A program made the translations under genes and the position numbers. Shown piece after piece: positions 1-10,301 of a stretch of 64,000 nucleotides of DNA. Position 1 is the first letter of the stretch. Each line of letters starts with the position of its first letter. The notes under the pieces were generated by a model that was not told the DNA's origin, ran no database searches, and was given only the letters and a program-made list of their open reading frames with translations. This DNA is from Pinus tabuliformis (Eukaryota; Streptophyta; Pinopsida; Pinales; Pinaceae): positions 313,089,840 to 313,153,839 of the forward strand of contig CM062820.1 of NCBI GenBank assembly GCA_031772625.1, read 5' to 3'.

Positions 1-424
1 CTCCTTGTGGATCACCTCATTAAAGTCCATTCTCCTTATTATTAAGGATGTATAATATGATTTATTTTGTCCCCTGTAGATTACTTTGGAGCTTTGAGAT
101 GGAAAATATTGAGTTGATGATTAGCTTTGATAAGAATTGTTAGTTACATTTAAGGCACCTTTGTTTCCTTTCTGTATCTGTTGTGTTCTTAGTTCTGTGT
201 TTCCCTCGTCATGATCTAGATCTTGAATAATAGGTTCATGATTCAAGTGTTTACACACCTATTGATGAACCACCGGTAGCTCTTCAATTGAATAAACCTA
301 TTCAATTGCATAAACCTGTTGAGCAAATTGTGGCTCATGATACTTCTAGTCATACAAGATACACATAAAATACATTATGAATCTAAAAAGGGATGGTAGT
401 GCTAACTGGTAGGCCATTGACCCG

Positions 425-1590
425 ACCTTGGCTACTATATCAAACGACCCACAAAGCTAAGGGGAAAGTTTAGAACAACTCCCCAAGTTTAAGGAACTAT
501 TTTTTAGTTGTACTTTAATAAAACATGTTCATATACTTGAAATTACTTATGTGTCCTCTTTAAATTTTTGTAGCTTTTTTGTTTGTCCCGTGCTGCCTTT
601 AAATTCTATTTGATCCTCTTGACCATTTGTTCCATTCCATGTATCATATCTCACCATAGCATAATACTATCTTCAGGTCGAATCCAACTTAAAGTAAGAT
701 GACACTTCCTTCCATACAAAACCTTGAAAGGACTAATCTTGATTGACAACTAATAACTATTGTTATATAAAAACTCTACTAAATGTGGATGATCTTTCCA
801 CTTTGAGGGTTGATTCATTAGTACATGTGTAACATGTCCTCAAGGACCTGATTAAACCTTTTGTGTACCCATATATTTGTGGGTGGTACATAGTACATAA
901 AATTAATTGCATACCCATCAACGCCATCCAAAAACTTGAGGTGAAATTTGTGTCCCTATTTAATATGATTGTCTTTGGCACACTATGAATTCTAAAAATT
1001 TGTTTCATGAATACTTTCGCCACTTGTGCAGCTCTGTAGGTAGACTAAATAGGTATAAAATGGGAAGCTTTAGACAATTTATCTACCGCCACAATAATAG
1101 AATCATGTTGCCTTCGTGTCCTTGGTAATCCAATAATAAAGTATAAGGAAATTACCTCCCATTTCCACTCTAGTATAGATAGGGGGTTTAGTAATCTAGA
1201 TGGGTTTTTGTGGTCCACTTTCACTAGATGAAATTACTAGCATCTTTCTAGGGATTCAGAAACCGCTTTCTTCATTCTAGGCCAGAAAAAATTCCTTTTT
1301 TAAGAGTAGTGATCATTTTCTGATAACACAGGTGAGATGTGTAACATCCTTCGTGGTATTCATCTAATATTAATCTTTTAATTTTATCCACGAACATAAA
1401 GTTTGTCCTTGTATATTAACATGATTCCATTTCCATTAATTGCATAATCTGGTTGTCTTCTTTGACCAATTTCATCCCTCATATTTTGACGAGTTTGATA
1501 ATAAAATTGGTCTTATATTTCTACCATTTCGATTTGTTCAATAAAGTTTGTTTCGATTTTGTTCACTATTACTTCACATAAATGTTTCAA
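425..1590 (-). pseudogene. Ty3/gypsy integrase, degenerate
   Basis: Integrase inserts element cDNA into the genome. Recognisable pieces are the HFFWP-like stretch of the zinc region, the WKWEVIS...GLPRTRRQHDSI core, the RIHSVPKTIILNRDTNFTSSFW block, the YHPQ block, and a C-terminal VAKVGSMAYQLALPSLFR stretch typical of gypsy integrase ends. The first catalytic Asp is Tyr here (SLYF where families have MDF), the second Asp (NRD) is kept, and the catalytic Glu of the GQTERVN motif is replaced (GYTKGLI). Several stops interrupt it. The longest open piece is 763-1023. Confidence 0.85.
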
Positions 1591-1620
1591 ACTTTGACTT
1601 AGCACATTTTCCAGCTTGTT

Positions 1621-2882
1621 TTATTTCCCTTTTTTGTGTTTAATGTTGAAATCATATTCGCTCAAGAAGGCCATCCATCTAGCCTTCCTGGCATTCATGT
1701 TGGGTTGGATAAACAAATATTTTAAGTTTATATGATCCATAATGAAGTTAAACTTCTTACCAATCAAGTAATGTCTCCACATTTTAAGGGGGTGTATGAT
1801 TACTACTAAGTGAAGATCATAAACTACATAATTTCCTTCATGCACTTTTAGTTTGTGGGATTCATAAGCCACCACATGCCCTTCCTACATGAGTACACCT
1901 CCAAGGACTTCCAAAAAAGTGACAATACAAACTAAAAATTCCTTATCGGGATCCTTTATTTTCAACACATGGGCAACAGTAAGTGAATGTTTCAATTTCT
2001 CAAAATTTTCTGGACGGTTTTTTTTCCATTCAAATTTTACTCATTTATTCTACAAGAAGGTTATAGGGTATGCGAACATAGAAAATCACTTTATAAATCT
2101 ATGATAGTAAACAATGATTCCCATGAATGACCTTACATCTGCCACATCTTTTAGAAATTGGCCATTCAAGAATGGCATTTACCTTTTTGAGATTCATTGG
2201 TATCCCATGTTTAGAGATTACATGCCCTAGATATTGTATCTTGTCTTGGTAAAATTCACATTTCGGAATTTAGCATATAGTTTAGGTTAACTTACGGTCT
2301 TTACTGCTATCTCCAAATGTTTCTTATGTTATTCTAGGGTCTCTCAATATATCGAAATATCTTCTATAAAAACTAATACAAACTTGTCAAAGTATTTGCT
2401 AAATACATTGTTCATCAAACAAATGAAGGTAGGAGGTTCATTCGTGAGTCCGAAAAGTAACACTGTAAATTCATAATGTCCATATTCGATTCAAAAGATT
2501 GTCTTGGGTATTTCCTCTTCTTTAATCCTCAGTTGGTGCTAACTATATCTGAGATCTATTTTGGAAAACACAATCACCCCCTTTACTTGGTCACACAAAT
2601 AATCTATTCTGGGTAAGGGATACTTATTTTTAACAGTGAATTTTTTCAACTGTTGGTAATCAATACACTACCTAAATTCTTCATCCTTTTTCTTGACAAA
2701 GAGGACAGGTGAACCCCATGGTGACACACTTGGTCTAATGTACCCTTTATTTAATAACTCTTGTAAATGCATTTTTAATTCCATTAGTTTTGGTACACTC
2801 ATTCAATAAGGTGCCTTTGATACCGATGTTGCTCTTGGTATCAGTTCTATAGAAAATTATATTTCCCTCTTAGGAAGTAAAT
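1621..2882 (-). pseudogene. Ty3/gypsy reverse transcriptase and RNase H, degenerate
   Basis: The RT starts near an IPRATSVSKAPY-like motif and runs through [18 protein letters not shown] and YPLPRID to GHYEF...LLFGLTN. The catalytic FIDD box reads FIED, so one metal-binding Asp is lost; the change is the same in the right copy. A TAG in this copy replaces the Gln of the RQCIDY motif, and TGA replaces Arg just before the MSVPKL motif. The RNase H end is open at 1621-1875 and shows VAYESHKLKVHE, WRHYLIG, DHINLKYLF and the KHKKGK end motif. Confidence 0.9.
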
Positions 2883-3069
2883 CAGGAATTTTGTAAGGAA
2901 ACGCATCATGATAGTCTTGGACAACTTCTAATACGTTTAAGGACTTAGCTGCCTTATCTTATGAGTGTTCCTCCACCTAAAGAAAAAAAAAATTGGCATA
3001 TTTTTCTTGCAACCCTCTTCAATTGTAGTGCAGGTATCTAACACAAAGAAATGGCCCTAGGTATGCCCC

Positions 3070-3336
3070 TTATAATTTGGGTTTCTCCATTCCATGAAAT
3101 TTAGTATTTTCAAACTTTAAATTACAATTTTCTACGACATGAAGGCTAACATAGGTCAAGCTAGCACCAAGGTTTATTAATACAAAAACAAATTGGTGAA
3201 AAGGAATACCTTTTATCTCCAACATGGTGGATTTATTCTTTGTTTGGCGCCCTTCCAAGGCTACATTGATACATGGTATATTTCTAGCCACATTGTTGAG
3301 AGTGGAGGCCTCTTGACAGTTTTTTGGTTTTTTCAT
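3070..3336 (-). pseudogene. Ty3/gypsy aspartic protease, inactive
   Basis: An open stretch of 88 codons aligns with the retropepsin part of gypsy polyproteins (family pattern VLIDxGAxxSYI). The catalytic Asp is Asn here, giving LINLGASLTYVS, so the enzyme would be dead even if expressed. It lies between the gag C-terminus and the RT, as expected for gag-pro-pol order. The upstream join to gag is broken by stops, and no clear zinc knuckle survives there. Confidence 0.75.
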
Positions 3337-3488
3337 AAATTTGGTGTTATATGGGTAGTTTCATAGTTAAAAATGGGGTTCTATGAAACCCAGACATTTT
3401 AGGGTTCCCTATCCCTTTGATGAAATCATTTATTGTTGTTTTCTGCTTATTTAGACATAGTTTGAGTCTAAGTCTGTGTTCTTTCGGT

Positions 3489-5143
3489 CTAATAGATATT
3501 TTTGCTGAAATTTAAACTCTGACCACCTTTACCAAGTTGCTTGAACTGTTCAAATTTCCCTCCTTTTCCACCTTGAGCAATTTTTTCCTTCTTCCTATTA
3601 AACCAGGATTTCAAATTTTCATTTCTTCGCTTGGCCTTTTGATAGCAAATCCTTTCTTTCCTAATGGATTCATCCATGGTTTTTATATTATCATACTCTA
3701 TAAATCATTCAAAGATAGTGGAAGGCAGTTCATAAAGTGTTGTACTTTCACTTTTTCCTCTCTTATTTATGGCACATATTGTAAAATATGAGTGAATTTG
3801 GTTACTAACTCATCCACTGACACCTGGACAAGTTTTTTATCATGAAATTCTTTAGCCTTATCGTTAAAATAATGCTTAGTCAAATATTTTTCTTTAAAAT
3901 GTAACTGGAACTCCTCCATTTGGGTGTGGAGCCTAATTATCTTCCTGATTGTTCATAGTTTTTTGTTTCAACCATGGTAGGATCCTAGTCCCTGATGGGG
4001 GTGTGTGGGGGGCTTGCCCCCCCACTATTGTTGCTAGGGGGTCAAGGGGGGTTGGTTGGGGGTAGGTGGATGCAATTATTTGGATCCCCTTGTTTGGCGT
4101 GGACTCGGGGGAAACACCCTTGAAGCAAAAATTAGATGAAAATTTTCATTGTAAATTATTGTAATTTCATAGTCAATCTAGGTCATTCATTAGGTGGAAT
4201 ATCGGGTAATAGACGTTATGTTAATTTAGGGTTTTTTTCCCTAGAAGGAAGCCCTCTATTTATATGTGGGAATTGTATTGCGGTTGTGTATGATTATTCT
4301 GTGCGAGAAAGAGAGAGGAGATTTTGTGAGAGTGAAGAGGAAATTACAACGAATTTATTGTAGATTGTATCTCTTCATTTTGGTGGATAATAAAAAAGGA
4401 AGGACTGGCTGTTTCTCCGTGGATGTAGCCCAAATTGAGTGAACCACCTATATCTATGTCTTTCTTGTTTTATTCTTTCCAGTGTTTGTGTTTTCACAAT
4501 ATTTTATGTGCTCCATTGCTTTGTTAATTAATTTATAACACCTCCCAATTAAACCTTCTAAATTATGAACTATTCCAACTTCTTCCCACCATAGGGAGTA
4601 TTTTCCTTGCAACTGATAAGTAGCCATCTTTTCTTTTAACTCTGTAGAGTATTCGTACACTTGAAAGTATATTATGTTTATTTTGATCAACCACACTTTT
4701 GCCACTTCTTCCATTTCCTCATAAGAAGTTGGGGGTTTGAACTTTTTGAACTCTCCCTGGAGTTCCATTTTGAGCTTCCTCCCTAATTTTAAAATATTTT
4801 TTGATGAACTATGCTCTTCCCCTTCCTTGAATTTTTCTCCATTACTTTCAACCATCTCCTTAGTAGTCTTTTACTTAGATGTCTCCCCTCGATTTTCTTC
4901 ATCGCTTACTATATTTATAGTCTTGAGATTGCATTTATCAGTAAAAATTTTAATAAGTTGCTCTTGTTCAGTGGTAACGTTTAGTAGTTTCTCATGTTCT
5001 GCACAAAGATTCATTAAATCTATCCGCAAATGTTTCATCATATTTAATATCTCCTTGGCGGGTACTTGCACTTGTTGACCCAAATGCACATAAATTTCTT
5101 CTTCTTCAATGTGAGTACCTCCTTGTGGTTCTCCGATATCCAT
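3489..5143 (-). pseudogene. Ty3/gypsy gag, interrupted by a solo LTR
   Basis: The N-terminal part (4871-5143 and 4454-4855) is one frame interrupted by a TAA. It contains the retrotransposon gag core: FKPPTSYEEMEEVAKVW, YFQVYEYS and YQLQGKYSLWWEEV. After the nested LTR the frame resumes as MEEFQLHFKEKYLTKHYF, VDELVTKFTHILQYVP and MDESIRKERICYQKAKRR, and ends in a Lys/Gly-rich tail. This is the capsid-like protein of the element. Stop codons and the insertion make it non-functional. The start is the Met followed by DIGEPQGG, just inside the PBS. Confidence 0.85.
3964..4498 (+). mobile_element. Solo Ty1/copia-like LTR nested in gag
   Basis: A non-gag insert of about 0.53 kb splits the gag frame. 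Its right part contains CTCCGTGGATGTAG followed by GAGTGAACCAC, which matches the conserved U5 pattern (CCGTGGA(C/T)GTAG...GAACCAC) of plant copia-type LTRs, and it starts TGTTTCAACCATGG. It also has a G-rich stretch with TGGGGGGCTTGCCCCCC. No internal region or second LTR is present. Borders are approximate because I could not fix a 5-bp target duplication. The right copy has it too, so it inserted before the duplication. Confidence 0.6.
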
Positions 5144-5247
5144 TCATCCTGTTTAGTTTCTCTTCTTATTCAGTGTAAACACAAACATTTATTTTATTAA
5201 CAAAAATTGTGGTAAGCTCAAAGGCTACAATAGTGCAACATTTTTTT

Positions 5248-5258
5248 CTCTAATACCA
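5248..5258 (-). other. Primer-binding site (initiator Met tRNA type)
   Basis: On the minus strand this reads TGGTATTAGAG, one base from the usual plant LTR-retrotransposon PBS TGGTATCAGAG that pairs with the 3' end of initiator tRNA-Met. It sits two bases after a terminus ending GATGTTACA, where an LTR end is expected, and about 100 bases before the gag start. Confidence 0.75.
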
Positions 5259-5260
5259 TA

Positions 5261-5766
5261 TGTAACATCTCTCCCAATTCACACCAAAAAAGATTTTATT
5301 AAACTAATAATTTACATAGTGAATCTTTTTTTATATATAAGGTAAATAGTGATAGGATTTTAATCCTTGTCTTTCATAATGTACATAATACATCATAACA
5401 TAAATATCATTAATTGAGCTACCAATCATGCATTATCTAACATTTACAAGTAACAATTTGATGTTTCTATTTTTCACCTATGGAATACCTCCATGGAATG
5501 CTTCCACATATTTTATATATTTCTTGGCAACTGTATCTATTAAATTTTTGGGCACAATTCCAAATTTTGATGTCTCGTGGTCTAAGCTTACCTATTTACT
5601 GACTTTTGAGACCATAGAACATCATATATATATATAGATAAATAATTATAATTATAGACCTTACACTTCATTTTCTAATGCATATACCCATTAAATTATG
5701 AAAATGGCACTCGACCCTTCAATTCCAAAATGGTATATTATCAACGTATATATGTACGATGTTATA
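5261..5766 (-). mobile_element. Probable 5' LTR of the Ty3/gypsy element (far border uncertain)
   Basis: The PBS-proximal end reads GATGTTACA on the minus strand. A near-inverted TATAACATC lies about 0.5 kb away and would be the other LTR end with G changed to A. The 3' LTR is outside the window, so LTR identity cannot be tested here. In the right copy the polypurine-adjacent sequence starts TGTTGAAATC, which does not match this candidate border, so the border may be wrong. Confidence 0.4.
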
Positions 5767-7378
5767 AGGTTTCACTTTGGGCTTCTTTACCTTCATCAAA
5801 TTGATTTGCAAGTCACGACTATATATATATATATAGATATATGTATGGGGTGTGTATTCAACTATTCCGGCCAAATAGGTATGTATCATGTGGTGATTTT
5901 TCATGGTGCAAGGGCCCACGCTACTTACATGGAAACTTAGATAGCTAGTAAGCTCGATGGTGGGGATCACTCTATGGTTTATCAACGGTGATGGTTTATT
6001 GGATTTTAGTTAAGGTAACTGCCTTACCTTGACTCGCTGTCACGGTCTCATTGTTGTTTTATCTAGTTGTGAATTTAGCTCTACAACCTCATATCGAATC
6101 CATCTATAACCAAATGGGTTTCTCCAATTCATGAGAGTGTTACCATCAGATTTTTGGTAGTCTTTACTTGGATTCAACATCCAGAAATTAATATGGTCAC
6201 AAGAAGGCTTATTACATGGACCTCGTTCGACTTCCCTAGTAATTTCTCAAAGTTTTTGTTTCCTCTTTGGATATATATATATATATATATCAAACTTTCC
6301 TTCTCGCATTATCAGGAATTCACCCACTAATTATTGTTTTGACTGATTGCAGGTAAACCCTCATTTCTTGTCGAGGGTTTTTAGATCATGAAATCTAATT
6401 TTTTGAAGGATTCGACTTGGTTCCAACGTCTCCAGGCGGTTTTCTCGGCATGCTTCTCATGGTAATATTAACTTAGAAACCGTAACCCTAACATTTTAAA
6501 GGGTTTTTCCTTTTTTCTTATGTCATATAGTCTTGGATACTAAATGTTCCTCCTCCATGGTAAGGAAGTATGGAGTCTCTGCTCTTTTAACCGCAGGTAA
6601 AACTATTTCAGTTGCCTTTGTGTTTTAACTTCCTTCCCTTATGGTGAATCTATAAGAAAATTAGGAATGGATAATGACCTCACTCATTCTATCGAAGGTT
6701 AGTACCATTGGTATTTTGTTTCTCAGTTGAGCATTTGCTGGAATGACATCTATAATTTTCTTTATTTAATTCAACCTTGACCGCTACAGGTGCTTATTAA
6801 ACTTTATTCTTGCCAAGAATCTCTTTCCATGGATGGACTTCTAGCTTGTCTGTGGCTGGTATGGGGTTGTATTATTTTTTTTTTAATTTGAGGATTTCAC
6901 CTCCTCACGAGGATTTATTTCCATACAGTTATTTAATTTTTCCATGCTTGGTCGAGGCCCATATGGTTGCAACTGTAATTTTTTCCCTACATTTTTAGGA
7001 CTGTAAATGCATATTGACTGATATTTAAACATGGTGGCTTTCATAAGGATTCTTATCTTGTTTAAAATAAAGTATGGCTCAAGCCTATATGACCAGGTTT
7101 TTGTTTTTAGAATCTTTTACTCTATGTGGAATAATAAAACAATTGTGTGCTTTCTTTTTCCCTTTTACAAATAACCTATAGCTTTTATAGATTTTAATGG
7201 GACTTCCTACCTTTAATGATTGTACTTCTTTCTTTTCTTAAGACTATGTATGTATATTTATTTCTCTTAAATGTTTTATAGATGTGTTAAATTATTTCTT
7301 TTCCTGTTTTTAGTACCATCAATGCAGATAATTAGTTTTAATAAGTTTGGTAGGACTACATCTTCATCATGTTCAACT
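5767..7378. other. Spacer without a recognised gene
   Basis: AT-rich sequence with short (TA)n runs. It holds a 25-codon ORF (6388-6465, MKSNFLKDSTWF...) whose peptide is identical in the right copy, followed directly by a GTAATA. Several CAG/GTAAA junction-like sites occur nearby, at about 6353, 6597 and 6789. They could be remnants of exons, but I cannot build a continuous reading frame through them. Confidence 0.4.
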
Positions 7379-7495
7379 TCTCACCCCGATCACCCCGATC
7401 AGGGGATAGCACAAGATTTGAACCCAAGACTTCCTTTTCAATGAGACTTCATTTCCACATAAATTTCCAATTGAGCTACCCCAAGTGGAATCTTG
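7379..7495 (-). mobile_element. tRNA-derived SINE-like element
   Basis: On the minus strand a box A-like TAGCTCAATTGG is followed about 45 bases later by a box B-like GGGTTCAAATC. This is the internal pol III promoter layout of tRNA-derived SINEs. A GATCGGGGTGATCGGGGTGAG tail follows, doubled here relative to the right copy. It is not a tRNA gene: the acceptor stem does not close. Confidence 0.5.
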
Positions 7496-8107
7496 TAATG
7501 GGGGACTACTTCTAGTTCTTTGAGCCCTATCTTTATTTGTCATGGAATGTCTATTCTATGACCTTCGAAGAAGACTATTATTCTTAATAGGCCTGCAACA
7601 ATTAACATGGTTATAATATCTATCTACCTTTCCTGCCTTAATGATATAGTACACATTTACAAAACTTTTATTCCACCACCTTTAGGTAAACAACTTCTAG
7701 TACTACTTGTATTCATACATTGTTATCTTGTCATTTTATTTTACCCTGTCTTCTATTTTGTTCACCTTATTCCTACTGACAAGGTTCCAAGGGGAATATC
7801 TTGGTAAGCTTCTTGTTACTTTTTGCAATAGAAGGGGTTTTTACCCTATACCTTAGCACCATTAGAATCTATTATATCTTCTCTTGAACTGGGTTAGCCA
7901 TCAAATCCCTATTAATCACAAAATAAATCAACATTCATATACTTATCTAAATTCTTCCTAAAATAGGTTAAATTCTTCCACATTTCAGTTCCCCTGAGCT
8001 CCACTCCTCCCTCCCATGAGAAAACAATTTGGATTTCACTTCCTTACCCCTTTAGTAGTATCAGTTCAAAGCAATTCTTTCTCTCCCACTAGTTATGTTC
8101 TAGAAGC
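7496..8107. other. Spacer, nothing recognised
   Basis: AT-rich spacer shared with the right copy. Open stretches here are short and show no family motif. Confidence 0.5.
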
Positions 8108-8352
8108 AATTGCCTTTATCTCTTGCAATTCTCAGCGTAGGAGTTCCACTTCACAACATCTATCTCCATTCATGAATTTCTTGTGGGTTGTCTCTACCAA
8201 CAATTCTACTGAATGGGAAAAATGATTTTTTATAAAAAAAAATTGCCTTTATCTCTTGCAATTTTCATCATACAAGTTCCACTTCACAACATCTATCTCC
8301 ATTCATGAATTCCTTGTGGGTTGTCTCTACCAACAATTCTACTAAATGGAAA
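8108..8352. repeat. Tandem duplication, unit about 133 bp
   Basis: The unit starting AATTGCCTTTATCTCTTGCA occurs at 8108 and 8241. The second unit lacks part of the end. The right copy has the same two units, so it predates the large duplication. Confidence 0.85.
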
Positions 8353-8537
8353 AAAGGATATTTTTTAATTTTTTTTCTTGCTCATTCTTGGGCATAATTG
8401 ATTCCAAATATTTTTTCTAGCCGTTAGGAATCTAATCTCATTTTTTAGCACTTAACATATTTTCCATAATAATAATACACAAAAACATTTTTTCTTATTT
8501 TTTATTCAAAATAAAAAATTCCATCATCATGCCATGT

Positions 8538-8717
8538 CACTGGGGGAGCAATACCATACCTTCATATTGGGGGATATATATTGAGAAAAAAAAAATGATA
8601 TAATGTATTGAGCATATAATAGGGGGATTCACTAGGGGAGAAATACCATACATTCACATTGGGGGATATATATTTAGATAAAAAATGACATAATATATTG
8701 AGCATATAATAGGGGGT
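8538..8717. repeat. Tandem duplication, unit about 92 bp
   Basis: Two units starting CACTGGGGGAGCAATACC and CACTAGGGGAGAAATACC, each ending in ATTGAGCATATAATAGGGGG. Conserved in the right copy. Confidence 0.85.
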
Positions 8718-8929
8718 AAAGGATTTTTATATTTGCAATGAAAATTTTTAAGGGGTATAAAAAATGTTTATGAAAAAATGGACACCTACAATATCTAGTG
8801 AGAGTAGGGATTTTTAAAATTAGAAAGGTGTACTGGGTTTGTATTGGTAGGGGGTTAAATAATGTGATTTTTAGAGGTATTTTCCAATATGTAGTCAAAT
8901 TAAGGGTATTTTTAGTATTTTTAGTATGT

Positions 8930-9234
8930 TATGAACACACATCATTGACTGAATCCCTCTAGTCAAAAATTCACATCAAAGTCATAAAATAAATTTACTC
9001 GGGTATTACAAATAGGATCAACCTTAAACTCAAATCTATCAAATGCCTAGTCGAATCAAATTTAAGGTGTAAATTTTGTTATCATTTTATTCCATGTCAT
9101 GTATTAATTCCTTCATATTAAATTATAAAAATATTACACTCTAAGATTTCACTTTGCTTATGGATTTGTATTAATTTATTTACGTTTTCATGAGAAATTA
9201 TTAATTTTTTGTTTAATATTTTTTTGGTTTGTGA

Positions 9235-9281
<47 letters not shown>

Positions 9282-9960
9282 TTTTGAAGCATGATATGTA
9301 TCGATTCATATGAAACATCATATTGCCTTCATCATACCTCTTATGTTATTAAAATAAATAAAAAAACCATAAAAATAACTAAAATTTAACTTTATTTTAA
9401 ATTATTCATGTCATTAATAATTATAAAAAGAATTAATATATAAGATAAAGATATATACATTTCAAACAAGTTGGAACAAGGTTCTCTATACATAGGTTTT
9501 CAAAATTTTGTCTCCAAGATAAATTGTAATTGTGAAAAAAATTGTAATTGTGAAAAACTGCATTCAAAGATTTACCCCTACTTTACTATGGAGATTCTTA
9601 AGTTGTAAATAAACTTTGTTTTAATATTGTGGGCCAATATCATGGCTTATCAATATCACATACCCCAAAAACATAACTCATTTAATATATATATTTTTTA
9701 ATCAAGCAATTAGTTAAAAAAAGAAAAAAAGGGCTCAAAATTTCATTATTGTATACCACTAATCTTATTCTAGAATATTTCATGGAGGTTAAATCCCTAC
9801 AATCTACCTAATAATTATTGATAATTATTGCATGGAGAGCCCAATATGAAGGAGATGTTGTCACATAATCTTACATTTGCAAATAATAAGATAATATTTA
9901 CAGTAACAAATTAAAAAAATAGTAATAACATAAAAGAATCAATCCCCCCCATATATAAAA
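8930..9960. repeat. Dispersed repeat family member
   Basis: Segments of this stretch recur, diverged, in the middle region (31,565-33,010), and the region recurs whole in the right copy. Shared pieces include GTGTAAATTTTGTTATCATT, the GAGATTCTTAA(G/T)TTGTAAATAAAC block with CCAATATCATG(G/A)CTTATCAATA, and the TTCTAGAATATTTCATAGAGGTTA-type block. A hairpin core lies at about 9073-9140. No coding potential was seen. It may be a decayed non-coding element or old LTR material. Confidence 0.6.
9235..9279. repeat. (TA)n microsatellite
   Basis: A pure TA tract of about 45 bases. The same tract in the right copy is about 103 bases. Confidence 0.95.
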
Positions 9961-9986
9961 TATTTCAATGTCAACTATGTATATAC

Positions 9987-10004
9987 TATATCAAATAGAA
10001 TATT
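9987..10004. repeat. Target-site duplication, left
   Basis: TATATCAAATAGAATATT, identical over 18 bases to the right flank. It lies beside the A-rich 3' end of the insert. Confidence 0.85.
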
Positions 10005-10037
10005 TTATTTTTTCTTAGTAAAAACTAATTCTATTAA

Positions 10038-10301
10038 GAGGACGTATGGTACAATATGCAGCCGGAAAGGACTATCCACCTGGCCCCTAGAAGAAAACAA
10101 GAAGAGAGCAGTGCTTAGCAAGAAGTAACAAGAAGAACAGAGTAACAAGAGAAGAGGACGTATGGTACAATATGAAGTTACAACCAGGAGAAGCAAGAAA
10201 ACGGGCAGCCGGAAAGGATAGACTATCCACGTGGCCCCTAGAAGAAAACAAGAAGAGAGCAGTTCTTAGCAAGAAGTAACAAGAAGAACAGAGTAACAAG
10301 A
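10038..10301. repeat. Left-copy-specific tandem duplication in the LINE 3' tail
   Basis: The stretch beginning GAGGACGTATGGTACAATATG occurs at 10,038 and 10,154. The first unit lacks an inner piece present in the second. The right copy has only one unit, so this duplication arose after the large duplication. Confidence 0.85.

Larger units (their letters stand above)
1..5260 (-). mobile_element. Ty3/gypsy LTR retrotransposon, internal region, decayed
   Basis: Read on the minus strand, the order is PBS, gag, protease, reverse transcriptase, RNase H, integrase, which is the Ty3/gypsy order. All domains carry stops, frameshifts or lost catalytic residues, so the element is dead. Many stops look like C-to-T decay at methylated CpG, for example the Arg of the PYRM motif before the RT, now TGA. 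A solo copia-like LTR is nested in gag. The last part of pol and the 3' LTR lie left of the window; the matching pol end is seen in the right copy. Confidence 0.9.

Noticed and set aside
6478-6495. Telomere-type repeat (AACCCTAA)
   Set aside because: Single short occurrence; likely chance or a telobox-like motif, not an array.
7379-7495. Functional tRNA gene
   Set aside because: Box A and B are present but the acceptor stem and anticodon arm do not fold; a SINE-like origin fits better. The same applies to 22,312-22,482.
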